DNA from: Magnetofaba australis IT-1
Lineage (GTDB): Bacteria; Pseudomonadota; Magnetococcia; Magnetococcales; Magnetococcaceae
Length of the DNA stretch: 64,000 nucleotides
Direction: 5' to 3'
NCBI RefSeq assembly: GCF_002109495.1
Contig: NZ_LVJN01000018.1
Location: 658,958-722,957, forward strand
The position numbers and the translations under genes are program-made. Of the stretch, positions 52,231-60,938 are shown one piece after another (position 1 is the stretch's first letter; each line of letters starts with the position of its first letter). A model generated the notes under the pieces. It was not told the origin of the DNA. It saw only the letters and a list, made by a program, of their open reading frames with translations, and ran no database searches.

Positions 52231-54132
52231 TTAATCTGGGCGCGCTGAGCGCCGCAGCGCCACCGTGGCCTCGATGGTCAGCGGCATCCCCGCCGCCTGC
52301 GACAACCGCTGCTGAATGGCGTCCAGGTCGGCGCTGCTAATGGGACGTTCGGAGGTCACCCGCACCCGCGCCACCGTCTCGCGCCCCTGCTGCACTGAAA
52401 GCGGCGTAATGCGGTATCCCGCATTGTCAGCGAATCGGGCCTGTCCCAGGGCAGAGAGAATCCGGTTGCTCTGGATCGCTTTATCGAACGCCAGATAGAG
52501 CGGAACGCTCACCGCCCCCAGCAGCGCCAGACTCAGCCACAGCCCCTTGCGCGCCAGATGAAACGGCGCGAACCCCAGCGCCAGGAACGCCACCGATCCC
52601 GCCACGGCGATGCCCACCAGGTTGGTGGCGAACAGCAGCGACGCGCCGGAGACCACCGACCAATCCATCCAGCCCAAGCCGATGCCCAACACACACAGCG
52701 GCGGAACCAACGCCACCGCGATGGCCACCCCAGCCAGCCCTTTGGCGATCTCCTCGCGGGCGTTGGCGTAGGCCCCGGCCATGCCGGAGACCACCGCCAC
52801 CCCCAGATCCAGTAAATTGGGCGACAGACGCGCCGCCATCTCATGGGTCAATACCCGCAGCGGCATCAATTTGGCCACGACGATGGCGCACAACAACGCG
52901 GTGAGAATGCCCAGCAGCAGCGTCTTCACGCTGTCGCGAATCAACAACGGATGCGCCCTTGCCAGGCCCATGGAGAGCGAGATGATCGGCCCCATCAACG
53001 GCGCCAGAATCATCGCGCCGATGATCACCGGCGCGGAGTTGGCGTAGAGACCGAACAGCGCCAACAGGGCGCTCATCACCATCAGCGCAAAGAAGCTGCG
53101 ACTAAACGAAGCCGACTCCTTCAGCCCCTGGAACAGCTCCTTAAAATCATCCTCGGCCGCATGATTGAACAGCGGCAAACGCGCCCCATCGAGAATTCGC
53201 GCGCTCTCGCCGCTGGGCAATCCCTGCATACGGAATTGATCCCGATCCGGCGGCGGCGCGCCGTCCGCTTGTGGATAGCGCGCCCCCAGGCGCACCTGTA
53301 GCGGCGTCTGCACCGCAGTGATTTCCAGACGATCGGCGTGCAGCGTGCGGCCATCCAGGGCGTAATCCACCCCGCGCCCGGTCTCCACCGCCAGCCGGGC
53401 GCTGCGAATCAACCCCATAGCGGGGGGCAGCGCCCGCTGGGAGACCGCGCGCAATACGATGATGCGCCACAGCAATCCCAGATACCCCACTACGCTGCGC
53501 GGGGCCAGCGCCAGGGCGGTGAGGCGCTGGTCGTCCCACACCGTGAGCGAGGCCAGCCCCTTGCCCAGATAGCCGTGGGTGGGCCCTTCCAGAATGATCA
53601 GACCGATGCCTGCGGTGGTGAGGGACTGCTCTTTGGCGGTGCTCAGCGCATAACGAAACGGGCGCAGTTTGAACACATTGCGCGCCAGCGCGCCCAACAC
53701 CGACCAGCGCGACCCGCTGCGCCGCTGCGCCTCCAGCGTCAGCGTCTCCCCCACCGTCACCGAGGAGAACGCCACCACATCGTTGCAGGTGAGAAGTCGC
53801 ACCGATTGCGCGCTGGCTTGCAAAGCGTGCGCGACCGCCTCAGCCAGATCGCGCTCCACGCCGAACCGCGCGGCAGCCAGCGGGGCCTCGGGGTGGGGCA
53901 GCACCGCAACCTCCCAGCCCCGCTCAACGGCGGTGGGCAGAATCCCGCGCACCCGCTCATCGTCCAGGTAGAGCAGCACCACCGCCCCGTCGCCCGGCAG
54001 AGCGTCCTGCGCCGAGGTGAAATGGTGGGCGGCGTAGGCGACGCCTTCAAGATGCGCGCGCAGGTCATCCCATGCGCCATCATGCAGAAAATGCACGCTC
54101 GGTTCGGGCATGGGCGCGTCTGCGGAACTCAT
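52231..54132 (-). CDS. DUF389 membrane protein with N-terminal lipid-kinase-like region
   Basis: 633 residues. The N-terminal half (about 1-300) is soluble, with strand-rich text such as 'VVLLYLDDERVRGILPTAVE' and 'LASLTVWDDQRLTALALAPR' resembling the diacylglycerol-kinase/NAD-kinase-like fold. The middle (about 345-545) is the DUF389 membrane domain: 'APVIIGAMILAPLMGPIISLSMGLA', 'AREEIAKGLAGVAIAVALVPP'. A short soluble tail follows. Function of DUF389 is unknown. The kinase-like region lacks a motif I can call catalytic with certainty. Confidence 0.82.
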   Translation of the reverse strand: MSSADAPMPEPSVHFLHDGAWDDLRAHLEGVAYAAHHFTSAQDALPGDGAVVLLYLDDERVRGILPTAVERGWEVAVLPHPEAPLAAARFGVERDLAEAVAHALQASAQSVRLLTCNDVVAFSSVTVGETLTLEAQRRSGSRWSVLGALARNVFKLRPFRYALSTAKEQSLTTAGIGLIILEGPTHGYLGKGLASLTVWDDQRLTALALAPRSVVGYLGLLWRIIVLRAVSQRALPPAMGLIRSARLAVETGRGVDYALDGRTLHADRLEITAVQTPLQVRLGARYPQADGAPPPDRDQFRMQGLPSGESARILDGARLPLFNHAAEDDFKELFQGLKESASFSRSFFALMVMSALLALFGLYANSAPVIIGAMILAPLMGPIISLSMGLARAHPLLIRDSVKTLLLGILTALLCAIVVAKLMPLRVLTHEMAARLSPNLLDLGVAVVSGMAGAYANAREEIAKGLAGVAIAVALVPPLCVLGIGLGWMDWSVVSGASLLFATNLVGIAVAGSVAFLALGFAPFHLARKGLWLSLALLGAVSVPLYLAFDKAIQSNRILSALGQARFADNAGYRITPLSVQQGRETVARVRVTSERPISSADLDAIQQRLSQAAGMPLTIEATVALRRSARPD

Positions 54133-54144
54133 ACCCGTGCAGCC

Positions 54145-54729
54145 TTACACAAGAGAGCACGCCTCATCGAATTCCAGTCGCGGCGAACGCGGGAAGAGCT
54201 TATCCGGGTCGCCATGGCCCAGATTGCACAGGAAGTTGGATTTGACCCGCCCGCCCGGGAAGAAGGTCTCGTCCACCAGCGCATTGTTGAAGCCCGCCAT
54301 GGGGCCGCAATCGAGCCCCACCGCCCGCGCCGCCAGCATGAAATAGGCCCCCTGCAATGAGCCGTTCAAGAACGCCGTATGGGCGATCTTCTCATCCTGC
54401 CCCGCAAACCACGAGCGCGCATCGGTGTGGGGGAACAGTTTGGGCAGGGTGTCGGGGAAGTCCAGGTCGTAGGCCAGAATCGCCGTTACCGGCGCACTCA
54501 TGGTCTTGTCGATATTGCCTGCATCAAGGGTAGGCTTGAGCCGCGCCTTACCCTCGGGAGTGCGCACGAACACCACCCGCAGCGGACAGCAGTTGGCCGC
54601 GGTGGGGCCGAATTTCATCAACTCATACAGTTCCGCCAATTGCTCGTCGCTCACTGGTTCGTCGCGCCAACCGTTGTGGCTGCGCGCTTGGCGAAACAGC
54701 AGATCACGCGCTTGTTCATCCAGGGACAT
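54145..54729 (-). CDS. RutE/HadB-type nitroreductase (malonic semialdehyde reductase)
   Basis: 194 residues, FMN nitroreductase fold. '[16 protein letters not shown]', '[20 protein letters not shown]', '[11 protein letters not shown]', '[14 protein letters not shown]' and '[12 protein letters not shown]' track E. coli RutE closely. RutE reduces malonic semialdehyde to 3-hydroxypropionate in uracil breakdown, but no other rut genes are visible, so the substrate here is open. It follows the DUF389 start by 12 bases on the same strand. Confidence 0.88.
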   Translation of the reverse strand: MSLDEQARDLLFRQARSHNGWRDEPVSDEQLAELYELMKFGPTAANCCPLRVVFVRTPEGKARLKPTLDAGNIDKTMSAPVTAILAYDLDFPDTLPKLFPHTDARSWFAGQDEKIAHTAFLNGSLQGAYFMLAARAVGLDCGPMAGFNNALVDETFFPGGRVKSNFLCNLGHGDPDKLFPRSPRLEFDEACSLV

Positions 54730-54762
54730 GGTCTCTTCCTGTCTTTTTGAGATTCAATCGTT

Positions 54763-54869
54763 AAGCGGAAAGATGCTGGGCCTCCGGCCCAGACCCGGAC
54801 AGGGCGCCGCCCTTGACCCGGCAGGCCAAATGGGACAAATCCCGATTCCCTTGCACTCTCGTTAGTTTT
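54763..54869 (-). repeat. GC-hairpin array, family R2 copy 3
   Basis: Reversed relative to copy 1: 'ctgggcctccggcccag', 'ccggacagggcgccgccctt', 'cccggcaggccaaatgggac', 'aaatcccgattcccttgcac' and 'ctctcgttagttttg'. It is immediately upstream of the nitroreductase gene. Confidence 0.7.
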
Positions 54870-54964
54870 GCTCTGTGCTCACATAAACTTGTGTGTCTGC
54901 ACATAATTCTCACGACACCATTCCAACTCAGCATAGCCATTTTTTCAACAGAGCAAAATGTTGC

Positions 54965-56131
54965 TCAGTTTCCACTCTCTTGCTCTCTTTGCAATTGCCA
55001 CCCAGCCAACGCCGGGAACGCCAGCATGCCCACGCACACGCCCATCACCCCCGCCCAGCCCCAGGTCTGGAACGCCAATCCCGACGCGCTCACCCCCAGC
55101 CAGCCGCCCAAATAGTAGAACAGCACGTACAGCGCGTTGGCGCGACCATGACCATGGGCCAGCGCGCGATTGAGCGCGCCAACGGAGGCGGCGTGCACCG
55201 TGAAGAACCCGGCGCACAGCAGCAGCAGCGCCGCCACCACGCCGCTCAACCACGGCAACGCCGACAGCAGCACCGAAGCGAACGTCACCGCCGCCCCCGC
55301 CAGCAGCGTCGAACCGCTGCCCCAGCGGTTGGCGATCTTGCCCGCCATCGGGCCGATAAAGATGCCCATGATATAGACGAGATAGACCGCCGTAATGGCG
55401 TTGGTGGAGAGGGCGAACGGCGGTTGCGCCAGCCGAAACGGCAAGTAATTGAATAGGGAGGAGAAGACGAAGAAGCTGCCCATGCCGCTAAACACCAGAC
55501 GCAGCACGCGCCACTGGCGGATCAGGTCGAGGAAGCCCACCCGGCTGGCGTGATCGGGCCGCACGCGCTTGCCTTCGCGGGGCAACAGCCACCAGGCGAT
55601 CACGGTGGAGACGATGGTGAGCGCAGCGGCGCTGACCAGGGCATAGCGCCAGTGCAGCGGCGGGTGAATCCAGCCGCCGAGCAGACGTCCGCCCAATCCG
55701 CCCAACACCGTGGCGGCGACGTAACTGCCCATGATGACGTTGAGGCGATCCGGCGGCAGCACCCGCGCCAGATAGGCGGCCAGACAAGTGGTCAACGCCG
55801 GGATGAACAGCCCCTGGGTAAAGCGCCCCGCCACATGCCAACTGAGCGCATCCGCCGTGGAGGTGAACAGCCCGGCGGCGGCAATCATCAATCCGCCCAG
55901 CAGAATGATGGGACGCACCGGCAGGGCGTCGGCCAGCAGGCCAAACGGGATATTGGCCAGGGTGATGCCGAGAATGACGGCGGAGATGCTCCACGCCGCC
56001 TCGGCCACGGAGACGCCGAACTCCTGCTGCAGAACCGGCAGCACCGGCTGGGTCAGGTAGATATTGGTAAACCCCGACGCCACCAGCGCAAACACAACAA
56101 TCTGCAGAGTGTGGGCGGAGGGGGTTCGCAT
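54965..56131 (-). CDS. Major facilitator superfamily transporter (YnfM-like)
   Basis: 388 residues from ATG 56131 (an in-frame ATG at 56191 is less likely). Twelve predicted helices, beginning 'LQIVVFALVASGFTNIYLTQ', with 'GRFTQGLFIPALTTCLAAYL' and a YnfM/arabinose-efflux-like pattern. Drug or sugar efflux is the usual guess; substrate not predictable. Confidence 0.88.
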   Translation of the reverse strand: MRTPSAHTLQIVVFALVASGFTNIYLTQPVLPVLQQEFGVSVAEAAWSISAVILGITLANIPFGLLADALPVRPIILLGGLMIAAAGLFTSTADALSWHVAGRFTQGLFIPALTTCLAAYLARVLPPDRLNVIMGSYVAATVLGGLGGRLLGGWIHPPLHWRYALVSAAALTIVSTVIAWWLLPREGKRVRPDHASRVGFLDLIRQWRVLRLVFSGMGSFFVFSSLFNYLPFRLAQPPFALSTNAITAVYLVYIMGIFIGPMAGKIANRWGSGSTLLAGAAVTFASVLLSALPWLSGVVAALLLLCAGFFTVHAASVGALNRALAHGHGRANALYVLFYYLGGWLGVSASGLAFQTWGWAGVMGVCVGMLAFPALAGWQLQREQESGN

Positions 56132-56405
56132 GGCGGGCGGTTTTGCGCAGGAGGGATAGGAGTCGAGCCCAGAATTCCTGACGCCCTTCACGAGCGGGCA
56201 TCAGGGATTCATCATTGCAGCAGATGTACGACTTAGCAAATTCAAACACCGGCTATTTCAAAGATTTTCAGGGCGCATCAGTTGGGGGGATAGAGTCGCT
56301 CGCATTCAAAAGTGAGCATATGGGCGCTGGAAGATATCGAGGACTACGCCCTCGAGCTGTGCTGGTTCAGCGGAAACATGACAACCGTCTAAACCAAAAT
56401 ATCAG

Positions 56406-57389
56406 TTAGCTGTTCGCCTTTTCAGCCATTTTTTGGGATGGCTGAAAAGACTGCTTTTGGTGCGTCGTCCGACGCCGTTCTCTGGCCGCCTCAAGCTTTT
56501 CATCTCGTTCGGCCAGGATCTGCACATGCCGCCCTTCCAGGCGATCCTGTGGGGTGACGTAGTCGATGGCGCTATGGAGCCGCCGGGTGTTGTAATGCTC
56601 GACGTACTTTCCCACAACCCGTTGGGCATCTTCCAGCGATAATGGCGTCTGAGGCCGAATGCACTCACGCTTCAAACTACCGTGAAAACGCTCCAGTTTT
56701 CCGTTGCTCTGCGGATAGTAAGGCGAAGTCCTCACATGCGTCATGCCGGATTCCCGGATGAACGCCTTAAAATCGTTGGCAACGAACTGCGGCCCATTGT
56801 CTGAGATCAGCCGCGGCTTAGCTTCCGGATAGGCCTCCTGAGCTCGGAGCAGGACCACTTCAACCTCATCTTCCTTCATCGACTCACGAATCTCCCAGTG
56901 GAGGATAAACCTGCTACATCCATCCAGGACACTGCACAGATAGTAGAACGTCCCCTGGATATTCAGATAGGAGATGTCCACATGCCAGTGTTTATGCGGC
57001 TCCGAAGGCTGTTTGAACCCTGTGCCCTTCTGCGAGGGCGGTGGGCTCCAACGACGCATCAGCCCGGCAGTTCTGAGCACACGCAGCACTGAAGAGGGGC
57101 TGACCGCCACCACGCCTGCATCCAGCATCATGTAGGTCAGGCGCCGATAGCCCTCTGACGGATGTTCATGGAAAAAGGCGACAATCGCTTCCCTTTCCCA
57201 ATCGTCCAGCCAAAAATCTCGGGGAATACGGCCATTGTGGTCGTTAACCATTCCATAGCGCTTGCGCCATGAATAGAACTTGCCCCTTTGCACGCCTATC
57301 CAGTTGATAATTCGGCTCGTGTCGATTTCGCTCTTGTCTGACCAAAACGCCACGAAATCCACCACCGAATCCCGTATGTCCGGCTCCAC
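56406..57389 (-). CDS. IS3 transposase OrfB (DDE integrase domain)
   Basis: 327 residues. An HTH_21 region ('FFHEHPSEGYRRLTYMMLDA') is followed by the rve core with D-D-E residues in 'HWHVDISYLN', 'RLISDNGPQFVAND' and 'NGKLERFHGSLKRECI', all intact. The frame is open upstream to the A8 slip site at 57418-57425, so the active enzyme is expected as an OrfAB fusion made by -1 frameshifting. Confidence 0.93.
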   Translation of the reverse strand: MEPDIRDSVVDFVAFWSDKSEIDTSRIINWIGVQRGKFYSWRKRYGMVNDHNGRIPRDFWLDDWEREAIVAFFHEHPSEGYRRLTYMMLDAGVVAVSPSSVLRVLRTAGLMRRWSPPPSQKGTGFKQPSEPHKHWHVDISYLNIQGTFYYLCSVLDGCSRFILHWEIRESMKEDEVEVVLLRAQEAYPEAKPRLISDNGPQFVANDFKAFIRESGMTHVRTSPYYPQSNGKLERFHGSLKRECIRPQTPLSLEDAQRVVGKYVEHYNTRRLHSAIDYVTPQDRLEGRHVQILAERDEKLEAARERRRTTHQKQSFQPSQKMAEKANS

Positions 57390-57400
57390 CCAGCAGCCGT

Positions 57401-57703
57401 TCAGCTCACCCCAAGACTTTTTTTTAGCGCAACATGCGCCTCAAGAAGCTCGGACATAACTTCATTTTTGGTTGCCAACTTCGCTTCTAGTTCGGCAATC
57501 TGTCGGTCACAAGCCTTTTGGCCGCGTTTATCAGACAAGGCCGCTTCGCCGTTCTCAAACAAAGCCTTTTGCCAGCGATAGTACTGGCTGGGCTGAATGC
57601 CCGCCTCGTCGCACAGATCCGAGAGAACCACCTTCTCGACCAGGTGACGGCGCACATAGCCTACCTTCTGCTCAGCCGTAAATCTCCGCTTCTTCCGTTC
57701 CAT
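57401..57703 (-). CDS. IS3 OrfA (helix-turn-helix)
   Basis: 100 residues, HTH_Tnp_1: 'RRFTAEQKVGYVRRHLVEKV', 'LCDEAGIQPSQYYRWQKALF', and a C-terminal coiled coil 'IAELEAKLATKNEVMSELLE'. It binds the IS ends and dimerises. Confidence 0.92.
   Translation of the reverse strand: MERKKRRFTAEQKVGYVRRHLVEKVVLSDLCDEAGIQPSQYYRWQKALFENGEAALSDKRGQKACDRQIAELEAKLATKNEVMSELLEAHVALKKSLGVS
57418..57425 (-). other. Programmed -1 frameshift site (A8) of IS3
   Basis: Eight A's followed by G near the 3' end of orfA. Slipping back one base moves OrfA from 'ALKKS' into the OrfB frame, which is open here ('KKKSWGELNGCWVEP'). Confidence 0.8.
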
Positions 57704-57822
57704 ACAAACCTCCGCTTATTATCTACACATTATAAACGGCTTGTTTGTCATTTTCCAACTGAGCCGAAACAGTGTCACTCTGGATTCAAACGACTATCGG
57801 CGCCCTTGTGCAACGCTCAAAC

Positions 57823-57855
57823 GCAAAAAAGCCAGCGGCAACGCTGGCTTTTTTG
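57823..57855. terminator. Bidirectional terminator after the PPK2 gene
   Basis: Stem GCAAAAAAGCCAGCG / CGCTGGCTTTTTTGC around GCAA, just past the PPK2 stop. Confidence 0.88.
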
Positions 57856-57879
57856 CTCGATCAGGATGTACGCCGAGAA

Positions 57880-59463
57880 TTATCCGGCGTTTTTCAGCGC
57901 TTTTTCCAAGGCGTCGCAGTAGGTGCGCACCACTTTGACCCGCGCATAGTATTTGCTGTTGCCCTCCACCAGGGTCCACGGCGCGATGTGGGTGGAGGTG
58001 CGCTCCACCATGTCGTTGACGGCGTTTTCATACTCGCCCCACTTGTCGCGGTTGCGCCAATCCTCGTCGGTGAGCTTCCAGCGCTTATAGGGCGTCTCTT
58101 CACGCGCCTTGAAGCGCGCCAACTGCTCCTCGTCGGAGATCTGAATCCAGTATTTGACCAGCACGATGCCGTGCTGCACCAACTGCTCCTCGAAGTCGTT
58201 GATCTCGGCGTAGGCGCGGCGCCACTCGGACTCGGTGGCGAACCCCTCCACCCGCTCCACCAGCACCCGACCATACCAGGAGCGGTCGAAAATGGTCACC
58301 TTGCCCGCCCGCGACAGATGCCGCCAGAAGCGCCACAGGTAGTGGTGACGGCGCTCCTCCTCGGAGGGCGCGGCAATGGGAATCACGCGCACATCGCGGG
58401 CGTCCATGGCGGCGGTGGTGCGCCGAATCGCGCCCCCCTTGCCCGCCGCATCGGCGCCTTCAAACACCAGCAGCGAGGAGATGCCGCGCGCCTGCGCCCG
58501 ACGATAGAGCCCGTTCAACCGCGCCTGCTCCCGCGACAGCTCCACCTTGTAGCTCTTCTTGTCCAGCGCCTTGGTCAGATCCATATTGGCCAGCACGCTG
58601 GCGCCGCGCACTTTCTCCCGCCCGCGGCGCACCAACTCGTCCACGGTCTCGGCCTCATCCTCCTGCTTGGATTCCGCCTCGGCCTCGGCTTCGGCCTTGG
58701 CGGCTTTGGCTTCAGCAGCTTTGGCGGCGGCCATGGCCTTCAGGTGAACCTCGGTGTCATCCAGGTGCTGGGTCACCAGATCGCGAATCACCGTCATCAC
58801 CTTCAAGATGCGATAGCGCGAATCCGCCCCCTCCACCAAGGTCCACGGCGCCGGACCGGTGCTGGTGCGCTGAATGGCGCGCTCGGAGACCTGAATAAAG
58901 CGGTCGTACATCTCAAAGTGCTTCCAGTGGGTTTTGGTAATACGCCAACTCTGCAGCGGATCCTTCTCGAGGACCTTCAGACGCTTGCGCTGCGCCTCCT
59001 TGCCCAGGTGCATCCAAAACTTGATCACCAGCGCGCCGTCATCGCACAGCATCTTCTCAAACGCCAGAATGCGGTTGAGTTGGTTTTCAAACTTATCCTC
59101 ATCGGTGCGCTTGTAGACCCGATCCAAAACCGGTTGCGAATACCAGGAGCTCAGGAACATGCCGAACTGCCCCTTGGTGGGCAGATCACGCCAGTAACGC
59201 CAATACTCGGGCCGTTCGCGCTCCACATCGGAGTGCTCGGAATAGGCGTGGGTGACCATCCAACGCGGGTCCATCCACTCGTTGATGGTGTTGACCGTCT
59301 CGCTCTTGCCTGCGCCGTCCACCCCGGCAAACACCAGAATCACCGGCAGATTGAATTTGCGCAGCCGCTGCTGCAGCTCCAACATCTCAATGCGCATGGC
59401 GCCCGCGACAGCGTCGTACTCTTTTTTGGAGATCTTCTGACCGAGTTCGGCGGTTTCAAACAT
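57880..59463 (-). CDS. pap: Polyphosphate:AMP phosphotransferase (tandem PPK2)
   Basis: 527 residues with two PPK2 domains. Domain 1 (about 15-235) has P-loop 'FAGVDGAGKSETVNTINEWM' but 'LSSWYSQPV' where the DRSWY motif should be, so it is probably the degenerate half. An Ala/Glu-rich linker (about 245-270) follows. Domain 2 (about 300-520) has 'FEGADAAGKGGAIRRTTAAM' and intact 'IFDRSWYGRVLVERV'. It phosphorylates AMP to ADP with polyphosphate. No ppk1 or ppx gene is nearby. Confidence 0.92.
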   Translation of the reverse strand: MFETAELGQKISKKEYDAVAGAMRIEMLELQQRLRKFNLPVILVFAGVDGAGKSETVNTINEWMDPRWMVTHAYSEHSDVERERPEYWRYWRDLPTKGQFGMFLSSWYSQPVLDRVYKRTDEDKFENQLNRILAFEKMLCDDGALVIKFWMHLGKEAQRKRLKVLEKDPLQSWRITKTHWKHFEMYDRFIQVSERAIQRTSTGPAPWTLVEGADSRYRILKVMTVIRDLVTQHLDDTEVHLKAMAAAKAAEAKAAKAEAEAEAESKQEDEAETVDELVRRGREKVRGASVLANMDLTKALDKKSYKVELSREQARLNGLYRRAQARGISSLLVFEGADAAGKGGAIRRTTAAMDARDVRVIPIAAPSEEERRHHYLWRFWRHLSRAGKVTIFDRSWYGRVLVERVEGFATESEWRRAYAEINDFEEQLVQHGIVLVKYWIQISDEEQLARFKAREETPYKRWKLTDEDWRNRDKWGEYENAVNDMVERTSTHIAPWTLVEGNSKYYARVKVVRTYCDALEKALKNAG

Positions 59464-59679
59464 GATGTGAGACCTTTTGAGTCAATGAGCCCAACGCGAA
59501 GCGGGATGGGATGAACAGGACGCAACAGCCAACCGGGAAGCGACGAGAATCCACGCCCGGGCGATCACCATAAAAAAAATTGTTCAGCATATCAAGCGGT
59601 CAGTTGGCCCGTTTCCTCCCACGCCAACAAACGTGCTGCGCAGCCCCTTGATATGCGTGCCCGCACACGCCTGAAAAGT

Positions 59680-59713
59680 GAAAAAGAGCCCCTAAAACCG
59701 GGGCTCTTTTTCT
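59680..59713 (-). terminator. Terminator after the exported DsrE-family gene
   Basis: 13-base arms GAAAAAGAGCCCC / GGGGCTCTTTTTC, 25 bases past the stop. The 270 bases between this gene and the PPK2 start hold nothing else that I recognise. Confidence 0.88.
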
Positions 59714-59737
59714 CGACTGGACAGAGGTGAGCGCCTA

Positions 59738-60175
59738 TTACGGACGGATGTAGGCGTAGCCCTGCTCCTGCAACTCAATGATGCGCACCACCCCTGCCGG
59801 GGTCACGCTGACGCCCTCCGACAGCACCGGGGCCTTGCCGGTTTTGCGCTCCACCTTCTTCATGGTGTTGCCGCAGGCGGTAAAGTGAATATCCTGTTTG
59901 CTCAAGCTCACCACGCGGGCCGCTTCCGGGCTCTTGGCGGTCAGAATCCCCAGACCGGGACCGTACGCCACCACCTCCACGGCGACGTTATCCATGCCGT
60001 AGTCTTTTTGCATGTTCACCGCATTATTCAGCGCAATTTTCCATGTTTGCGGATCGTTCTCGCTGACTTGGATCACCACCTTGTGTTCAGGATCAAAGTC
60101 GCCTGCGCGCGCCGGGCTCGCCCACACCGTCAGAGCCATCACCCCCGCACACGCCAGCGTCAGAAACTTGTTCAT
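59738..60175 (-). CDS. Exported DsrE-family protein
   Basis: 145 residues from the ATG preceded by AAGGGG. Signal peptide 'NKFLTLACAGVMALTVWASP', then a DsrE/F-like domain with 'KVVIQVSENDPQTWKIALNN' and a Cys in 'IHFTACGNTMKK' at the position used by sulfur-carrier relatives. Periplasmic DsrE-like proteins are often near sulfur-oxidation genes. The rhodanese gene upstream on the same strand supports a role in sulfane-sulfur handling. Confidence 0.85.
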   Translation of the reverse strand: MNKFLTLACAGVMALTVWASPARAGDFDPEHKVVIQVSENDPQTWKIALNNAVNMQKDYGMDNVAVEVVAYGPGLGILTAKSPEAARVVSLSKQDIHFTACGNTMKKVERKTGKAPVLSEGVSVTPAGVVRIIELQEQGYAYIRP

Positions 60176-60191
60176 AAACATCCCCTTAAAC

Positions 60192-60215
60192 ATAAGAATA
60201 TAAAGGAGTTCTTAT
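60192..60215. promoter_or_regulatory. Inverted repeat ATAAGAA-N10-TTCTTAT
   Basis: Perfect 7-base arms in an AT-rich pocket 16 bases upstream of the DsrE-family start. Size and AT-richness fit an ArsR-family (e.g. SqrR/BigR-like sulfide-sensing) operator, but the regulator is not identified. Confidence 0.5.
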
Positions 60216-60352
60216 ATTGAACTCCGCCCCTGGAGCGATCCTGCCAAATTTCCTCACAGAGGTCCAGAGAAAGGGGAATTATTCTTGTTTCGAATACGGT
60301 TTGCATCCAGCGCTCAGTCTCCGCGCAAGGCGCAGAGCAAAGCTGTCAGCGT

Positions 60353-60805
60353 TTATTTCTCAACAGGATAACCCGCAGCGGACCAAGCGTGCATGCCGTT
60401 ACGGAAGTAGTAGAGTTTGGCGTAGTCCCAGAACACCGCGGTCTCCACCGCCACCGAACTGAGTACGCCGCGATCGCAGTAGATCACCACCTCCTGGTCC
60501 GGCTGCGCCACCTGCGCCAGACTCTCAGCGCTGAACCCTTTGTCCAGATAGAGGTGCGTGGCGTTGGGAATATGGCCCGTCGCCCAGCGCGCGTCTTTGC
60601 GCACATCGACGAATGCCACTCCCTTTTGCCACAGGGCGTAAGCGGCAGCGGCGTCGATGGTGGTCGCCTCATCCACCGATTGCGGAATATCGCCATCCGG
60701 CACGTCGGCGTCATCGGAAGCCCACACCGGCGTCAGTGGCGCAATCAGCGCAAGCGCCAGCAGCAACACCCGTAATCCGTTCCACGCTCTCACTTGCGCC
60801 TTCAT
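60353..60805 (-). CDS. Exported rhodanese-domain protein
   Basis: 150 residues from 'MKAQVRAWNG'. Signal peptide 'GLRVLLLALALIAPLTPVWA', then a rhodanese domain with 'GVAFVDVRKDARWATGHIPN' and the active-site loop 'VVIYCDRGVLSSVAVE', whose Cys is present. It transfers or carries sulfane sulfur in the periplasm. 177 bases upstream of the DsrE-family gene, same strand. Confidence 0.88.
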   Translation of the reverse strand: MKAQVRAWNGLRVLLLALALIAPLTPVWASDDADVPDGDIPQSVDEATTIDAAAAYALWQKGVAFVDVRKDARWATGHIPNATHLYLDKGFSAESLAQVAQPDQEVVIYCDRGVLSSVAVETAVFWDYAKLYYFRNGMHAWSAAGYPVEK

Positions 60806-60938
60806 TTCACGCCCCCCCTGCGTTGACGCCTTGCGGCGCGCTCTCGCTGACGACACAGAACCCTGCGTCGCTCCCCTTTTTTTGGTTCCCCCTGATGCGG
60901 ACTCTCGGCAAGCGAAACCATCGCCGCGTATCGTGCGT

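Larger units (their letters stand above)
56358..57771 (-). mobile_element. IS3-family insertion sequence
   Basis: 1414 bp with imperfect inverted repeats of about 27 bp, TGTGCTGGTTCAGCGG... (56358-56384) and TGTTTCGGCTCAGTTGG... (57745-57771, opposite strand), both continuing to TGACAA. Ends in TG/CA as usual for IS3. No target duplication is seen, fitting the deleted MITE interior. Confidence 0.85.
56290..57797 (-). mobile_element. MITE-like repeat, copy M6, split by an IS3 element
   Basis: Left remnant 56290-56357: terminal repeat 'tagagtcgctcgcattcaaa', 'gatatcgaggactacgccct'. Right remnant 57772-57797: 'gtgtcactctggattcaaac'. The whole interior (palindromic block, GC hairpins) is gone, so the IS insertion was accompanied by a deletion. 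Confidence 0.7.

Noticed and set aside
53338-54360. 340-codon frame antisense to the DUF389 gene
   Set aside because: Arg/Gln/His-rich shadow of a well-supported gene.
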